Translations under genes and position numbers: made by a program
Notes under the pieces: model-generated
The model's input: the letters and a program-made list of their open reading frames with translations, nothing else
Databases searched by the model: none
What the model was told of the DNA's origin: nothing
Assembly (NCBI GenBank): GCA_947044405.1
Contig: CAMRHE010000134.1
Location: 1,252,001-1,316,000 of the forward strand
DNA length: 64,000 bases
Direction: 5' to 3'
Source: Leptodactylus fallax
Lineage: Eukaryota; Chordata; Amphibia; Anura; Leptodactylidae
Shown here: positions 47,469 to 59,198 of the stretch, piece by piece
Layout: each line of letters begins with the position of its first letter
Numbering within the stretch: position 1 is the stretch's first letter

Positions 47469-50230
47469 CATTAACTCCCTAGATGCCGTGATCAGTAGCG
47501 ATCCAGGGGCAAGGGTACCAATAAAAAGTACAACTTGCCCAACAAATAAAGAGCCCTTACATATCTTCGTTAACAGAACCAGATAAGAAGTTAGACTACG
47601 GTGACCCCAGGAAAATTGGTAATTTTCAAAAAGTGATGTTTTATTTATAAAAGTGGTAAAACATAATATAACCAATATAAATATAGTATTGCCGTAATCA
47701 TAATGATCCACCGGACAAAGTTGCCATCTCATTTTTAATGCAGAGTGAATGTCATAAAAACAAAATACAAAAAATTATGATATAATTGTGGGTTTTTTCA
47801 CATGGACCCCCAAAAAATGTTAAAAAAAGCTAATCAAAACATTATATGTACACCAAAATGTTGAAAAATGAAAGTCACGTGAAGAATAAGCCCTCAGATA
47901 GCTATGTTGACAGAAAAATTAAAAAGTTATGAAATTTGGAAGGCGAGGAAGGAAAATACGAAAAAAGTCGTGAACATTAAACAAATGGATCTATTCACAG
48001 GACTGTTGCTTTATCAGTCTGTGGGAACGATCCAAAAAAAAAAAAAAATAGAGCATGCTATTTCTTGGGCCGTTTTCATAGATCCCTCAATAGACTCATG
48101 TCTATGCCCTATCTGTGAAAATGGATTACCCTTGGGTGTATTATCAGACCTGAAAAAGTATCCAGTGAACAGCACTGTCGTGTGAACGAGTAACTGTGTT
48201 TTTTGTGTCTAAATTTATAGGGTAATGCCAGAAACAATACTATACCTAAAGCATCCTGCATCTATAGGCTTCTCTATAGAATATTTTTGCAAGGAGAAAA
48301 AATGCTAAATTTGTGAATAAAGCCTTATATGGCTGTTTTACGCAGACTGACGTCACCATGACATGCATATCACGATAGGATTGCAGAATTTATGAGGCAC
48401 TGTACAGACTTGGAGCATTTACACTTATAATAGAAACCACAACAAATTGCTGGATCTATTACAGGACGGATACCACTGGCTTCCAACACACCCCATCAAC
48501 TAACAATGAGGTCTCTCAAGTTCCGTCATGTTCTCCATCATTTTGAGGAGAAGGACAGCACTGCTATAGCACTAGTCTTCCTGTCAAATCTACTGGGATT
48601 GATGACTGAGGTTCCGGAATTTTTGATGGCAGTGCAAATATAGCCTAACAAGCACCTTTGGTTAAAGACCCGATTATCTGGCTAATTATTGGGAAATACC
48701 TTTCCTGTTAACACTTGATTCAGATAATTGTCCCGTGTAAGACCGAGTTTGCATGTAGCAGTCGCACTGTGCCTTAAATGCGACTGAAACCTGTGCCAGG
48801 CTCCATGTTGGTCCAGTGTTCATTTGCATGACAGCCTAGCCTTACACCGGCCAATTATCTGGATCAAGTTTTCCTAGAAATGATAGTTCATGATAATCGT
48901 ATCATTATGGGCATTTAGCCATAGGTTCCGGTTAGGCTGTGTTCCCACTGCCATCACAGGCTCTGTTTGAAACCTCAATCAACAGTCCCAGTAGATTTGA
49001 CAGGATGAATAGTGCTTTGGCAGCAATGTCCTCCCTATCGCAAAGACTGATGCCATGATGGAAGTCAAAGTGGTGTTTTGGGTTCTAGTGGTATCTATCC
49101 TTTGATGAATCCATCAGTTTGGTTATAAGGGGCAATTCACAAAGAGGAATTTGCAGCTGATTTTGCGGCAGAGTCTACCTTAAAAACAGACCCACATTCC
49201 ACCTGAATCTGCCTCCTGTTGTTTTCAATGGGAGGCAGTAAAGGATACTTTTTTTCGGGATGCTGGAAAACGAACCATCCTTCATAATGTTCATGCGGAT
49301 TCCACAGCTGATTCACCCACAAAACCCATGGCGAAAGACTACTGCTGAATATCCCCAGTGTACCTGAGACTAATCGGCAAAGAAGTCCACTGTGAAAATT
49401 GAAGCTCTGTTTTGGCTTTCTGCTGCGGGTCACACAGGGCCGGAATTTGGAAAGGAATCTGAGGTGGAAGACTGTCTCAAATTCCTCTCCAAATTCCATA
49501 GTGTGAATATACCCTAAGTGTAAACCATAACACATGTGTAAACATTGCCTAATAAATTCACGCCCCCCCTTTGCTGCAATCCTATGTAATATGCATGACA
49601 TGATGTCAGACTACAGAGACTTGTGAGCTCTTATTTAACAGCTTCTGTAAAACATTAATTTATGACTTCTTTCATACAAGTTTTTTTTAGTTCTTGTTTT
49701 CCTAGTAGAAACGTTTGTTAGGTGATTGTATCTTTTATACAGCACCTAAGATCATCATTTGTCAGCAGCATATGACCATGTGTAAACTGGTGACAATAAT
49801 GGACCTGTTTGTGCTATTGCACTAATGCTTGATAATTGCACCATATAAATGGAGCTAAAGAAGCACCAACCAACAAGCTGTATTATGGACTGGCAGTCAT
49901 TAAACGCCAAAACATGCCTCACTATGTCCATATGTCCAGATAGTACTGTGTAGTTGAATATACAGTATTGGCCCCTGTCTTCAGTAATTTCAGGCTGGGA
50001 AGATACTGACCATAGTTGTCTGCAATGGGATTTTTTGCATGAAATCTCCATATCTAGGGGACTCCATATGTATTTTACACCATAGGTGCCTATTGTTCGC
50101 AATTGTCTAAGGCTAGGGCTACTCGGCGACTTTGGCCTAAACTTCTGTCGTGCAACCATTCTGTGACTCCTTCACTAATGTTGGGGAATGGAGTCACATT
50201 GCAACTCCTAGTGTGTCACAACCATGACTT

Positions 50231-50465
50231 TTAGGCTAAGGTCCCACAAAGCGGGCTGCAGCAAAAAAGCGCTGTGGGAAAAACTGCGACGGAAATGCAT
50301 CACATTTCTGCTTCAATTAAACCTATAGGGAAACTGTCGACATTTCCGTAGGTATAATTGGCATTCTGATATCATCGTGGTTTTGGAAATCGCAGTGTGT
50401 CCGCTGCACATATTTTTCCGCAATGTGTGTATGGAATTTGCACCATATGGGGCCCCGCCCTAAGT
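50231..50465. repeat. AAGGCCCCAC-type MITE-like repeat in intron 1
   Basis: Starts TTAGGCTAAGGTCCCACAAA and ends ACCATATGGGGCCCCGCCCT. Inside are AAAAAGCGCTGTGGGAAAAA and GGTTTTGGAAATCGCAG. A further fragment of the 45553 type lies at 50560-50636. Confidence 0.6.
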
Positions 50466-51363
50466 CACAAAAAAGTTGGGTAATGTTCGACTTGATGTCA
50501 CAGCACACTGTGTTCAATGTGACAATACATCTTCACACACTGCGATCTTTAGATAAACTGACTTTGGCTAAAAAAAACCCACATAAAATATGCAACAAAA
50601 AAGCAGATTTTCCACAATGTGGGACTTTATTCTTAGGGGCACTTTTATGTGAAACTCATGTGTTGGCCGGATTTACTAGCCTGCACCTTGTGCCAGGAGA
50701 GGGACTCCTAGCTGTATAGTTATCTATGATGCTAGGAGTCCATGGCTCCCAGCTACATGCTGTCCAGTACTGTAATTGATACAGGACATTATGTTGCTGG
50801 AAAGCAGGGACTCCTACATCTCAGGATGGAGATCTCAGGATCTAGATCCTCACAGATAACCACTTCTGGTTTGTCTCTACGACATTTAAGTACACTTTAA
50901 AGAAGCTATTGTAGAGACTATTCCTAGAAATGATTCTTTGGAGATCTATGATTCATGGTGGCTTTCATCTTTGATACCATATCACAAAGCTTTAACAGAC
51001 AGTTTTGAATGTCAAAGTTTTCCCTATCAAAATCAATGGAACAAAAAAATTTTGGAAAGCCCCAGTGCAAGACTGTGATGTATAGTTCATGCTGTGATTT
51101 ATAGAAATGATTTGGTCACATTTTGTGAACAGAAATGTTAAAATCATGTTAAGTACAACACCATGAAAATTAGGGTGGGTTCACACTACCGTTGGATGTC
51201 CATTCTGATAGTGTCTGTTAAAAAAAAACAAAAAAACACCTATCATAACAGACATTAACAGACACTAACTGATATTAATGTGTCTGTTTTTTTTTAAACT
51301 GATCCATTTAAAAACCAATACATTAGCATCATTTAGTGTCTGTTTTTATACAGTCCGTTTTTT

Positions 51364-51394
<31 letters not shown>

Positions 51395-51881
51395 GTTTCT
51401 GCTTTCTAAGCATGCGCAGAAAAAAAACGGACAGTATAAAGGACACCCGTCCGTGGCATATCCACCTCAGATATTCAACCTGACTTCAATGCACTTGTTC
51501 AAGCCCAAAACAGGCTAGATTTCTTTCATTGAACATTTTTGTATAAAGTTAATGTGATGCTGGTCTTTGAAAAACTAGATTATTTTGTGTAAAGTTGTGA
51601 TGCTGGTTTTTTTAAATGCTGCAGAAGATGTTCATTTTCAAAAAATGTTTGTTAAATTGTGCTATAATTCTGTGCTCCACATTTTCATGTTATTGTAATG
51701 TTTCATTTACTGTTCTTTATTAAGTTAAAGGGATGCTAGTCTTTGAAAAACTTGCTATTTTATGTCAGGATGTGATGCTAGTTTTTTAAACACTGCAGAA
51801 GTTTACAATTTTCTAAACTGAACAATCACAAGTTCATTAAAGTTCATCACAAGTTCATCATCTCATCGTTAAATAATGATG

Positions 51882-53060
51882 TACTGTATTTTTCGGACTA
51901 TAAGACGCACCTAGATTTTAGAGGAGGAAAATAGGGAAAAAAATTTAAAAGCAAAAAATGGTAAAATATTTAATATATGGGAGTTGTAGTTTTGCAACAG
52001 CTACAAGGCCACATTGACAGGTGGCCCTGCAGTTATACGGGGATGCATAGGGCATCTGTTTTTGCAGGGCCATATATACTTTTTTTTTACTATTTTATTA
52101 GCCCCCCTTAGGGGGCTTCAACCTGCAATCATTTGATTGCAAGTCCCATAGACTGCAATACAACTGTATTGCAGTCTATGGGAGATTCTGTACATTACTA
52201 CCGAGGCTAGTCATAGACCAGACGCAATAGTAATATTACTATGACAGGCCTGGGACCCTTCATAAGGCTCCCAGCTGTCACAAGAACAGGACGACTCCTG
52301 CTATCTCGTCGCGTGGGAGCCGGCCTGCAACTTGAAAGGTATGGGGCCGGTGGAGACCGGCCCCTGGGGCTACTTTTATACTTTAGGGGGGCTTTGAAGT
52401 AGTAGTGCCCGCGATCAGAGTGGACTCTACAGTATACATTACAGCGGAGATCCGGTAGCTATGGCGACTGCTCTGCAGCAGAGCGACCGCCATCATCTTT
52501 GCAGACCCGGAATCCGCCATAATAGCATGGCGGATGCAGGGACAGGGCTGTGGAGTCGGTACGCCAAAGCCCCGACTCCGACTCCTCAATTTCCCCTGAC
52601 TCCGACTCGCTGACTCCAGATAATGGTGCTAAACCTTATAGGTTCACTCAGAACTCAGTCCCATCATTATATGAGGAATAGAACAGACCTTTACAGGACA
52701 TTTCATCATTTTCAACATTTCATCATTTTCCCAAATTCTTATGAAAATATATTCAGCACATACTGCATTGTACTACTAACTGTACCAATTTATTATATAT
52801 TTTGGGAGTCGGAGTCGGTCCATTTTATACCGACTCCGACTCCACCAAAATAGGCACCGACTCCGACTCTCCGACTCCACAGCCCTGGCAGGGATGGATT
52901 CGCTGGGACACTCTCTTCCCAAAGCCCAGGGTCCACACATTGTCCTACTCCTCCCACTGCAGGAAGCCCTGCTACAGGAAGCTGGCGGCGGCAGGAGTGG
53001 GGTGATGCTGCGACCCCGCTCCTCCCCCCCCCCCCAACACCCACATTCGGACTATAACAG
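51882..53060. repeat. CGGACTATAAGAC-type repeat, intron 1 copy, interrupted
   Basis: Begins TACTGTATTTTTCGGACTAT and AAGACGCACC. Its right end is decayed (CACATTCGGACTATAACAG near 53042). It shares GGGAGTTGTAGTTTTGCAAC, AGCTACAAGGCCACATTGAC, and AGTCCCATAGACTGCAATA with the intron 2 copy at 61466-62602. It is interrupted by the hAT-like MITE at 52543-52887. No coding region; a non-autonomous DNA transposon by its inverted ends. Confidence 0.7.
52543..52887. mobile_element. hAT-like MITE with 7-bp target duplication, nested
   Basis: Terminal inverted repeats CAGGGCTGTGGAGTCGG and CCGACTCCACAGCCCTG enclose 345 bases full of CCGACTCCGACTC words. It is flanked by GCAGGGA at 52536-52542 and 52888-52894. 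The CAGGG start and the size of the duplication (seven visible, perhaps eight with a mutated base) suggest the hAT superfamily. No ORF. Confidence 0.75.
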
Positions 53061-53153
53061 TGATACAAGGAAGACAATTAGAGGCAGACAGTGTCAGAGC
53101 TCAGAATCATGACCCTCCCTTGCCTGCAGTGGCATCTGACACAAATACCGCTA

Positions 53154-53316
53154 AGGCTCGGTTCACATCTGTTCTTGTACTCCGTACAGGGATTCCGTTG
53201 CAGCACTTTTCTCTCCATATTTTTCGCCCTTTTCGTGCGGAAACCAAATGGAAACCACGTGGACCCCATTATAGTCTAAGGTAACCGCTTTTTTAGCGCA
53301 GATGTGAACCTAGCCT
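53154..53316. repeat. Fold-back MITE-like repeat (TTCACA type), short copy
   Basis: Starts GGCTCGGTTCACATCTGTTC and ends GCGCAGATGTGAACCTAGCC, with ACCCCATTATAGTCTAAGG inside. Same family plan as 10227-10500, shorter. Confidence 0.6.
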
Positions 53317-55179
53317 AAGCAGTATAAAAATATATTGGACTTCGAGTTATGGATTCACTATTTTACCAAACCTGTTTGGCAGTGGGCATTCATAAGGGCA
53401 TTAAGCCCTTTAACCACCATATGTGGATCTTGACTTCACTGTGGGGAGTCTGCCAGGATGCTACCCCTTGATGTGGTTCTGGTGTTGGTGACAGCTGACC
53501 GAGCAGGTCAAGCCTATGGTACAGTGCATCACAGAATCAGGCAAATGCATAATGTGACCACAGCTGAAACTAGGGCAGACAACATAGATGTACAAAAAAA
53601 GTTTTCAGGACTGGTAACAGTGATACCGAATCAAGAACAGGTCGCAACCAACTGATACAGTAACACATACAGGGTACAAGCTAAGCATAAGACTTCATAG
53701 CAGAAACAGTAGAACCAAGGACATAGACACTGACTTCATGGTTAGAGATGCGTATTTCAAGAAATAGGCCCAACACCAGGACTCAGGACAGTATACAGGA
53801 TTTGGAACAAGATACATAGCACAAATTCAAGTGATGGAATAAAGGTCCAAGTCCAGAAACCACTCATATACAAGGCTTAGGCATCCAGACATTTGAGCAG
53901 AAGGAGATATGTCCACAATCCAGGAAGGAGGTACATACATAGCAGGAGGCCAAAATAGTTACATGGTGGAAAGACATATGTGTCCCCATGGTAGCAGAGA
54001 TGCATACGTGGTGGAAGCCCAAAGGCCATTCATACATAACAAGGATGTATGCTTCCAAACATTGCTGGCCAAACAAACAGAAGGACAATAGTCCGAACAT
54101 GTAATCAGTACATACAAAAATACAAACAGAAACTGCAGCATTGGTCAGACATATATACAGAAGGACAGCATGTGTCCAAACATTATATTATGATACTGAA
54201 AACTGAAGCAAACAATAAAGAGCATTGCTTAGGTGGATTGTGGCTAGAGAATCAGACTTATACACATAGGCAGACAGTGAATGACAGAAGGAAACTTGTA
54301 GGAGTGAGCACAGAGATAACCAGGTGGCTTGGTCTGTTGGGAAAAGTAGTACACAGGCTAGTACATTGTGTAACTTTTTGTAACTGTTGAATGTGATGGT
54401 GGGATTTACTACACTTCTGTTCCTGCTACAGGTTACCTTCTCAGTAGGTTTCTTTATCTCAATGGCCAGTTTTTTTTAATTACCTACACACAGAAAAAAA
54501 AAGGCTTTGCCTCCAATTTAACTGGTCCAAGTCCTTTCACTATTCACTATTGTCAGGACCATTATTTATACAGGCTGCAAATAGTTTCTGGTTTCAAATA
54601 TTTGCAAGTACTTATTTTCACTGATGGTGACAGTGCCTTATACTAAATGTACTGAATTGCTTGTTAACCTGCTTTTTTGTGCAAAGTCAAAAATTTGGTG
54701 TTAGTTAATTAGCCTTTTAATTAGACCCTTTTGATGTTGTGTTTTTTTTTTTATTTTGTTGAATCCCTATGGCCCATCATATTTAATCCATATTTAATAC
54801 ACATTATGCCACTATTCACACCTCTACACGCCTTTTTTAGAGCATGTGTTTTAAGACTTAAACCTAGTGTATGGACATAGACTGTTATATTTGAAGACTA
54901 GTTTATTGAGTAGCACTCTTCAGGAAAGTAGTGACAGCAGCGTTAAATAATAAAAAGTCACTTTTTTGTGCAAAATATTCACCTGTGCAAAAAAAAAAAA
55001 AATGCAATTTTTCATGTCTGTTCAATGTTTAAATGTCTGTGTATGAAATGTATATAAACTCTATTAAGATAGGAAGTAACCACATGTGAGAAGCATCAAG
55101 TGTATTATTTTTTTCAGTACTGAGTGCATACTGTTTAAAATGTTTAATGAATGTCCTTCTTTTTATATTTCTTTGTCAG

Positions 55180-55385
55180 GGTTGCGGAATGCTCCCCGTT
55201 GTTGGGAGGCGATACAACCTCTCCTGTGTGCCGTGTACATGCCAAAGTGTGAGTCGGGCAAAGTAGAACTGCCAAGCCAAGGCTTGTGTCTCGCTACACG
55301 TGGGCCTTGTGCTATTGTGGAGCGTGAAAGAGGCTGGCCTGATTTTCTAAAATGCACCACTGATCGATTTCCTGAGGGATGCCCG
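55180..55385 (+). CDS. smo: smo exon 2: rest of the cysteine-rich domain core
   Basis: Residues 85 (completed from exon 1) to 153. The frame reads [51 protein letters not shown] and [12 protein letters not shown]. The cysteines in CW, LLC, PKC, LC, PC, KC and GC are the disulfide framework of the SMO cysteine-rich domain, which binds cholesterol or oxysterol in characterised SMO proteins. Acceptor CAG ends at 55179; donor GTAAGC starts at 55386 in phase 0. No frame damage or odd residues noticed. Confidence 0.96.
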
Positions 55386-55465
55386 GTAAGCAAATATATA
55401 CAAAGAAACAAGTTCATAGGAAATGAAATGACACAAGTTTTAATGATTTACACAATGCAACAGTG

Positions 55466-55790
55466 AGGCTAAGGCCCCACGCCATGAATCGCTGAAAAAA
55501 AAAACGCTGCGGAAATACATCACTTTTTTTTTCCACAGCGTTTTAACAGAAAGTACGCAGAGTTTTCCTCTGCAGACTTTCTGCCTCTACTATACTTACA
55601 CGGAAAACACCAGCGTTTCTGTAGGTATAATTGACATGTTGTAACTTACAAAAACACTTGCTGTTTTGAAATTGCAGCTTTTTTGCTGTGGATTTTGTTC
55701 TGCAATGTCTGGATGGGATTAACTAGAATCCCATCTACTTTGCAGGTAATGTAAAACTTAATGTTTTCGCAACGTGTGGCCCCAGGCTAA
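55466..55790. repeat. AAGGCCCCAC-type MITE-like repeat in intron 2
   Basis: Starts GAGGCTAAGGCCCCACGCC and ends CAACGTGTGGCCCCAGGCTA. Inside are TAGGTATAATTGACATGTTG and AGAATCCCATCTACTTTGC. It lies 81 bases after the exon 2 donor site. Confidence 0.6.
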
Positions 55791-56157
55791 AACAGTAATA
55801 TTAAAACTGTTCTCCCATACATACATAAAAAGTATACAAATATCTGTCCCTTGAATCTCCCGAATACTGAGACTTGTTTTATCCTAGGGTCAGACCTCCA
55901 CCAAACATAAACTCATGGCCAAAACTAACAGCAAACGCCATGCATTATAAGATAGTAATCGTCAATCTGTATTCCCTTAGTCCAGACAGCAGCACAATAT
56001 GGGGGGTATCTCTGCCCCTGTGTGTTGTTTAGGACAGGTGGAACCTTTAATTAGCACCAAAAAGGTGCCTCCTACTAGCCCTATAAGAGGGCACAAGAGA
56101 CCTCCCTCCACTGTGTAAATTATAAAGTAACAGGAAACAAGCTTCTAGGGAGGGAAG

Positions 56158-56243
56158 CCTTGTGCTGCTGTCTGGACTAAGGGAATACAGATTGACATTA
56201 CAATCAACGATTCCCCTTACGTCCGACAGCAGCACAATATGGG
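56158..56243. repeat. Internal complementary region of the intron 2 DIRS-like element
   Basis: TTGTGCTGCTGTCTGGACTA onward to 56196 is the exact inverse of 55961-55997. After about 13 bases, GATTCCCCTTACGTCCGACA onward is the inverse of the right terminus. The junction between the two parts predicts how the element ends join in a circular intermediate, as in DIRS-1. Confidence 0.8.
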
Positions 56244-56360
56244 GAGATAGCAAGTAATTCCCCTAGGGAGGGTTTCCTCGCCTTACAATGTCAAGGACTG
56301 ACTGACCAAAGGCAGTTGTCTGGAAACTGCGGATGTCCAATGATAATGTTTAACAAAAGG

Positions 56361-57300
56361 TCAACTGAGATGACTATGATGCAGCCGCACAAATTTGGTC
56401 CAATGGTAAGGACCGATACTCAGCCAAAGAAGTCGACAACCCAGGTCGAGTGGCCGTAGAAAAACTGGAGGGAATAACTCCTGAATAAGAAAGGAAGACT
56501 TAATTGTCTCCTTGATCCATGTGGATAGAGTAGGCTTGGAAGCCTTGAGGCCTCTGTTTTTACCCTGCATATCAATTAGTAGGCTTTCGGCCTTCTTAAG
56601 CGGTTGAGTGTGGAAAAGGTAAATCCACAGACACCTTACCACATCTAAGGTGTTGAGCTTTTCTTCCTCCTCAGAGGTTGGAGAGGGGAAAAACACAGGT
56701 AACGAAATTAGCTGATTGCTATTATAGTATGAGGGGACCTTAGGGATAAACCCAAGTAAACCTAAGGTGCACCCTATCTGCAAAAACAAAATGTACGGTT
56801 CTTTAGAAGAGAGGGCCTGGAGCACTCCTACTCTTTGTTAGATATAATAGCCAACAAAAAAGTGGTTTTGTAGGCTAAATATTTTATCTCTGTAGTCTCC
56901 AAGGGTCCAAATGGAGGACCGCACAGGCCTGTAATGACTACCGCAAGGTCCCACTGGGGATGATACTGAGGGCTTTAGCCTCATTGCCCCTTTAAGGAAC
57001 CTTGCAACCAGAGGATCCTGAGACAGACGTCTGTTCAAATGAGCGGAGAGGGCCGCAATCTGCACTTTCAAAGTGGCAGGGGCAAGGCCCTTATCCAAAC
57101 CGTCCTGAAGAAAATATCAGCCATTGAAGGTTCTAGATTATTAATACCCTTCTTGGAGCACCACTCCATGAAAATCTTGGCTGTCCTCTGGTAGTTCTTA
57201 TTGGTAGATTCTGCTCTTGCAGAATAAAGGGTCTTTAGGACGGCCTCTGACAGTCCTCTATCCTGCTGTAGGGACTGCTCAACCTCCAGGCTGTCAGGTT
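56361..57300 (-). pseudogene. DIRS-like tyrosine recombinase, broken
   Basis: The core-binding part LSEAVLKTLYSARAESTNKN and MEWCSKKGI lies near 57245-57140. After a frame change it continues KGLAPATLKVQIAALSAHL and then, past a stop near 56830, TLDVVRCLWIYL and KASKPTLSTWIKETI. The H-x-x-R box reads H-S-T-W in the appropriate frame (Trp codon at 56441-56443, minus strand), so the arginine needed for catalysis in tyrosine recombinases appears to have become tryptophan, as a C-to-T change of CGG would give. DIRS elements use this enzyme in place of an integrase to insert circular DNA. Confidence 0.75.
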
Positions 57301-59080
57301 GAATCTCCAGAGATCCTGGCACTTCAGAGATCCTTGGGAAACCAGGTTCTGGATGGGGGGAAGCCTCCAATATATCCCTCGACTCATCTCCATGAGTTGG
57401 GAAAAACCAAGCTCTTTTTGGCCAGAATGGAATGATGGCTATCACAGAGACTTGGTCCTGTCTGATTTTCATTAATACCTTTGGTATTATTGGAATTGGA
57501 GGGAAGATGTATGCCAGCCTGGACCTCCAAGGGATGGACAGGGCATCCACTGCCAAGGGATTGTCCTCCTGGTAAAGGGAACAGAACTTCTCCACCTTGG
57601 CGTTGAGTCGGGTTGCCATGAGGTCTATTTCTGCAAGACCCCTGTTCAGGGTAATCTGATGAAAGACTTCTGGATTGAGTGACCATTCTCCTGATACGGC
57701 ATAACCCCGACTCAACCGATCCGCTACTATGTTCAGGGAGCCCTTGATGTGAACTGCGGATAAATGGGTTAGATTTTTCTCTGCCCATGTAAATATCAGA
57801 TCTGCCTCTCTAAGGAGGGTTGGTGATTTGGTGCCTCCCTGTCTGTTCACGTACAGCACTGTGGTCATGTTGTCTGACCGGATTTTGACTGCTCTTCCCC
57901 TGGGAAGAGGCAAGCAATAGAGTAAGGCACAATATACGGCTCTGAGCTCCTTCCAGTTGGACGAGGTCCTTTTTTCAGGAGCGCTCCAGACTCCCTTTAT
58001 GGAGTTTTCGTCCAATGGGCTCCCCATCCCGAGGGGGATGCATCTGTAGTCAACAGGGTCCAAGAAGGTTGGACCGTGGACCTTCCGTCTTTCAGGTGCA
58101 ACCACCACTTGAGGGAAAGACGGGTCCTGGGGGAGAGTCGAATCTTCTTGCTGAATGTAAGAAGGGAGCGATCCCAAGCCTCTAGTAACTCCTTCTGGAG
58201 GGGACGTAAGTGCCACAAGGCCCATGGGACTGCCTCCAATGAGGAAGACATCAAGCCCAGGATCTTCATCAATGTTCTGATGGAGGCTATCGGCTTTTTA
58301 AAGAGGTGCCGGACTGCCGCAACCAGCTTCTCCTTCCTTGCTGGTGTCAAGGAGATTTGCAGGCGGACTGAATCTAGGAAGTAGTTTTCTCAGAGGAACT
58401 TCCTTCGAGTTGAAGGGATCGTTTTTGACTTCTCCCAATTTATAAGCCATCACAAACTCTGAAGGCTGTCTGTAGGTACTGGAGCAGAACAGACTCTGAC
58501 TGGGCCTTTATCAACCAGTCGTCTAGATAAGGCACCAAGAATATCCCCTGAAGCCTGAGGGCGGCCGTTATGGGGGCCACTACCTTTGTAAAGGTGTGGG
58601 AAGCAGAGGAGATCCCGAAGGGTAGTGCTGTGAATTGAAAGTGCTTCCTGTGGCCGGAAACTACTACGGCAATCCTTAGAAAAAAACCTTCTGCGTGGAG
58701 GTAAATAGAAATATGCAAATAGGCGTCTTTTATATCCAAAGTCACAAAAAACATCGCCTTACAGGAGAAAGGTGGTGACAGACTTTATGGTTTTCCTATG
58801 GAAGCACTTCTTTTTGATGAAGCGGTTGAGGTACCTTAAGTCTATGATCATTCTCCACTTGTCTGCCGGTTTTGGCATCAGGAAGACGGGAGAATAGACA
58901 CTGGATCCTTCTTCTAGAGAAGGGACTTCCACCAGGGCTCCCTTGTGAATGTACTCTCGGATGGAGCATTCCAATGTAGTCTGCTGCATTGTAGGGAGGC
59001 TGCGATTTAACACAAACCGATGCTGAGGAGGACGGAGGAACTTGATTGCATAACCTCTTTGGATTACCTACCGGACCCAT
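57300..59080 (-). pseudogene. DIRS-like reverse transcriptase and RNase H, frameshifted
   Basis: RT begins near 59020 with LECSIREYIHKGALVEVPS and SPVFLMPKPADKWRMIIDL. After a frame change it continues MFFVTLDIKDAYLHISIYL, LPFGISSASHTFTKVVAPI, and an intact YLDD in VPYLDDWLIKA (about 58523). RNase H follows with LLTTDASPSGWGAHW (about 58040), then in another frame WKELRAVYCALLYCLPLPRG, IRSDNMTTVLYVNRQGGT and HIKGSLNIVADRLSRG. The last run of 300 or more codons (58030-57090) links RNase H to the recombinase. RT active-site residues survive, but at least three frame changes interrupt the polyprotein. Confidence 0.85.
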
Positions 59081-59198
59081 GGGTCTCGAATTTTTCCCTG
59101 CCCGCAGTTGAGAAAGTGGGAGACACGACCTCCGACAAGAATCTCGGCCACAGGAAAACGGCTTCTGATGTCAAAAGCTAGGCTTGACTTTTTTATCA

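Larger units (their letters stand above)
44565..55179 (+). other. smo: smo intron 1 (10.6 kb)
   Basis: GTGAGT donor at 44565 and TTTGTCAG acceptor ending at 55179. Contents recognised: MITE-like copies (45553-46243, 50231-50465, 53154-53316), a solo LTR (46499-47468) and a repeat with a nested hAT-like MITE (51882-53060). Without splicing the exon 1 frame stays open to a TGA at 44867-44869. Stretches 44870-45550, 47890-50230, 50640-51880 and 53317-55179 show no features I can support, apart from a T run at 51367-51394 and a weak TTCACAC-type repeat at 51176-51455. Confidence 0.85.

Noticed and set aside
47904..48185. 93-codon frame with a CPIC motif in smo intron 1
   Set aside because: Two cysteines are not enough to claim a zinc finger, and the flanks belong to an A-rich interspersed repeat.
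49137..49601. 154-codon minus-strand frame in smo intron 1
   Set aside because: No recognisable domain. The region has weakly inverted TTCACA/TGTGAA-type ends typical of a MITE-like repeat.
53864..54390. Overlapping frames on both strands in smo intron 1
   Set aside because: They come from repeated CATACGTGGTGG and ACATACA words. Both strands are open, which indicates composition rather than coding.
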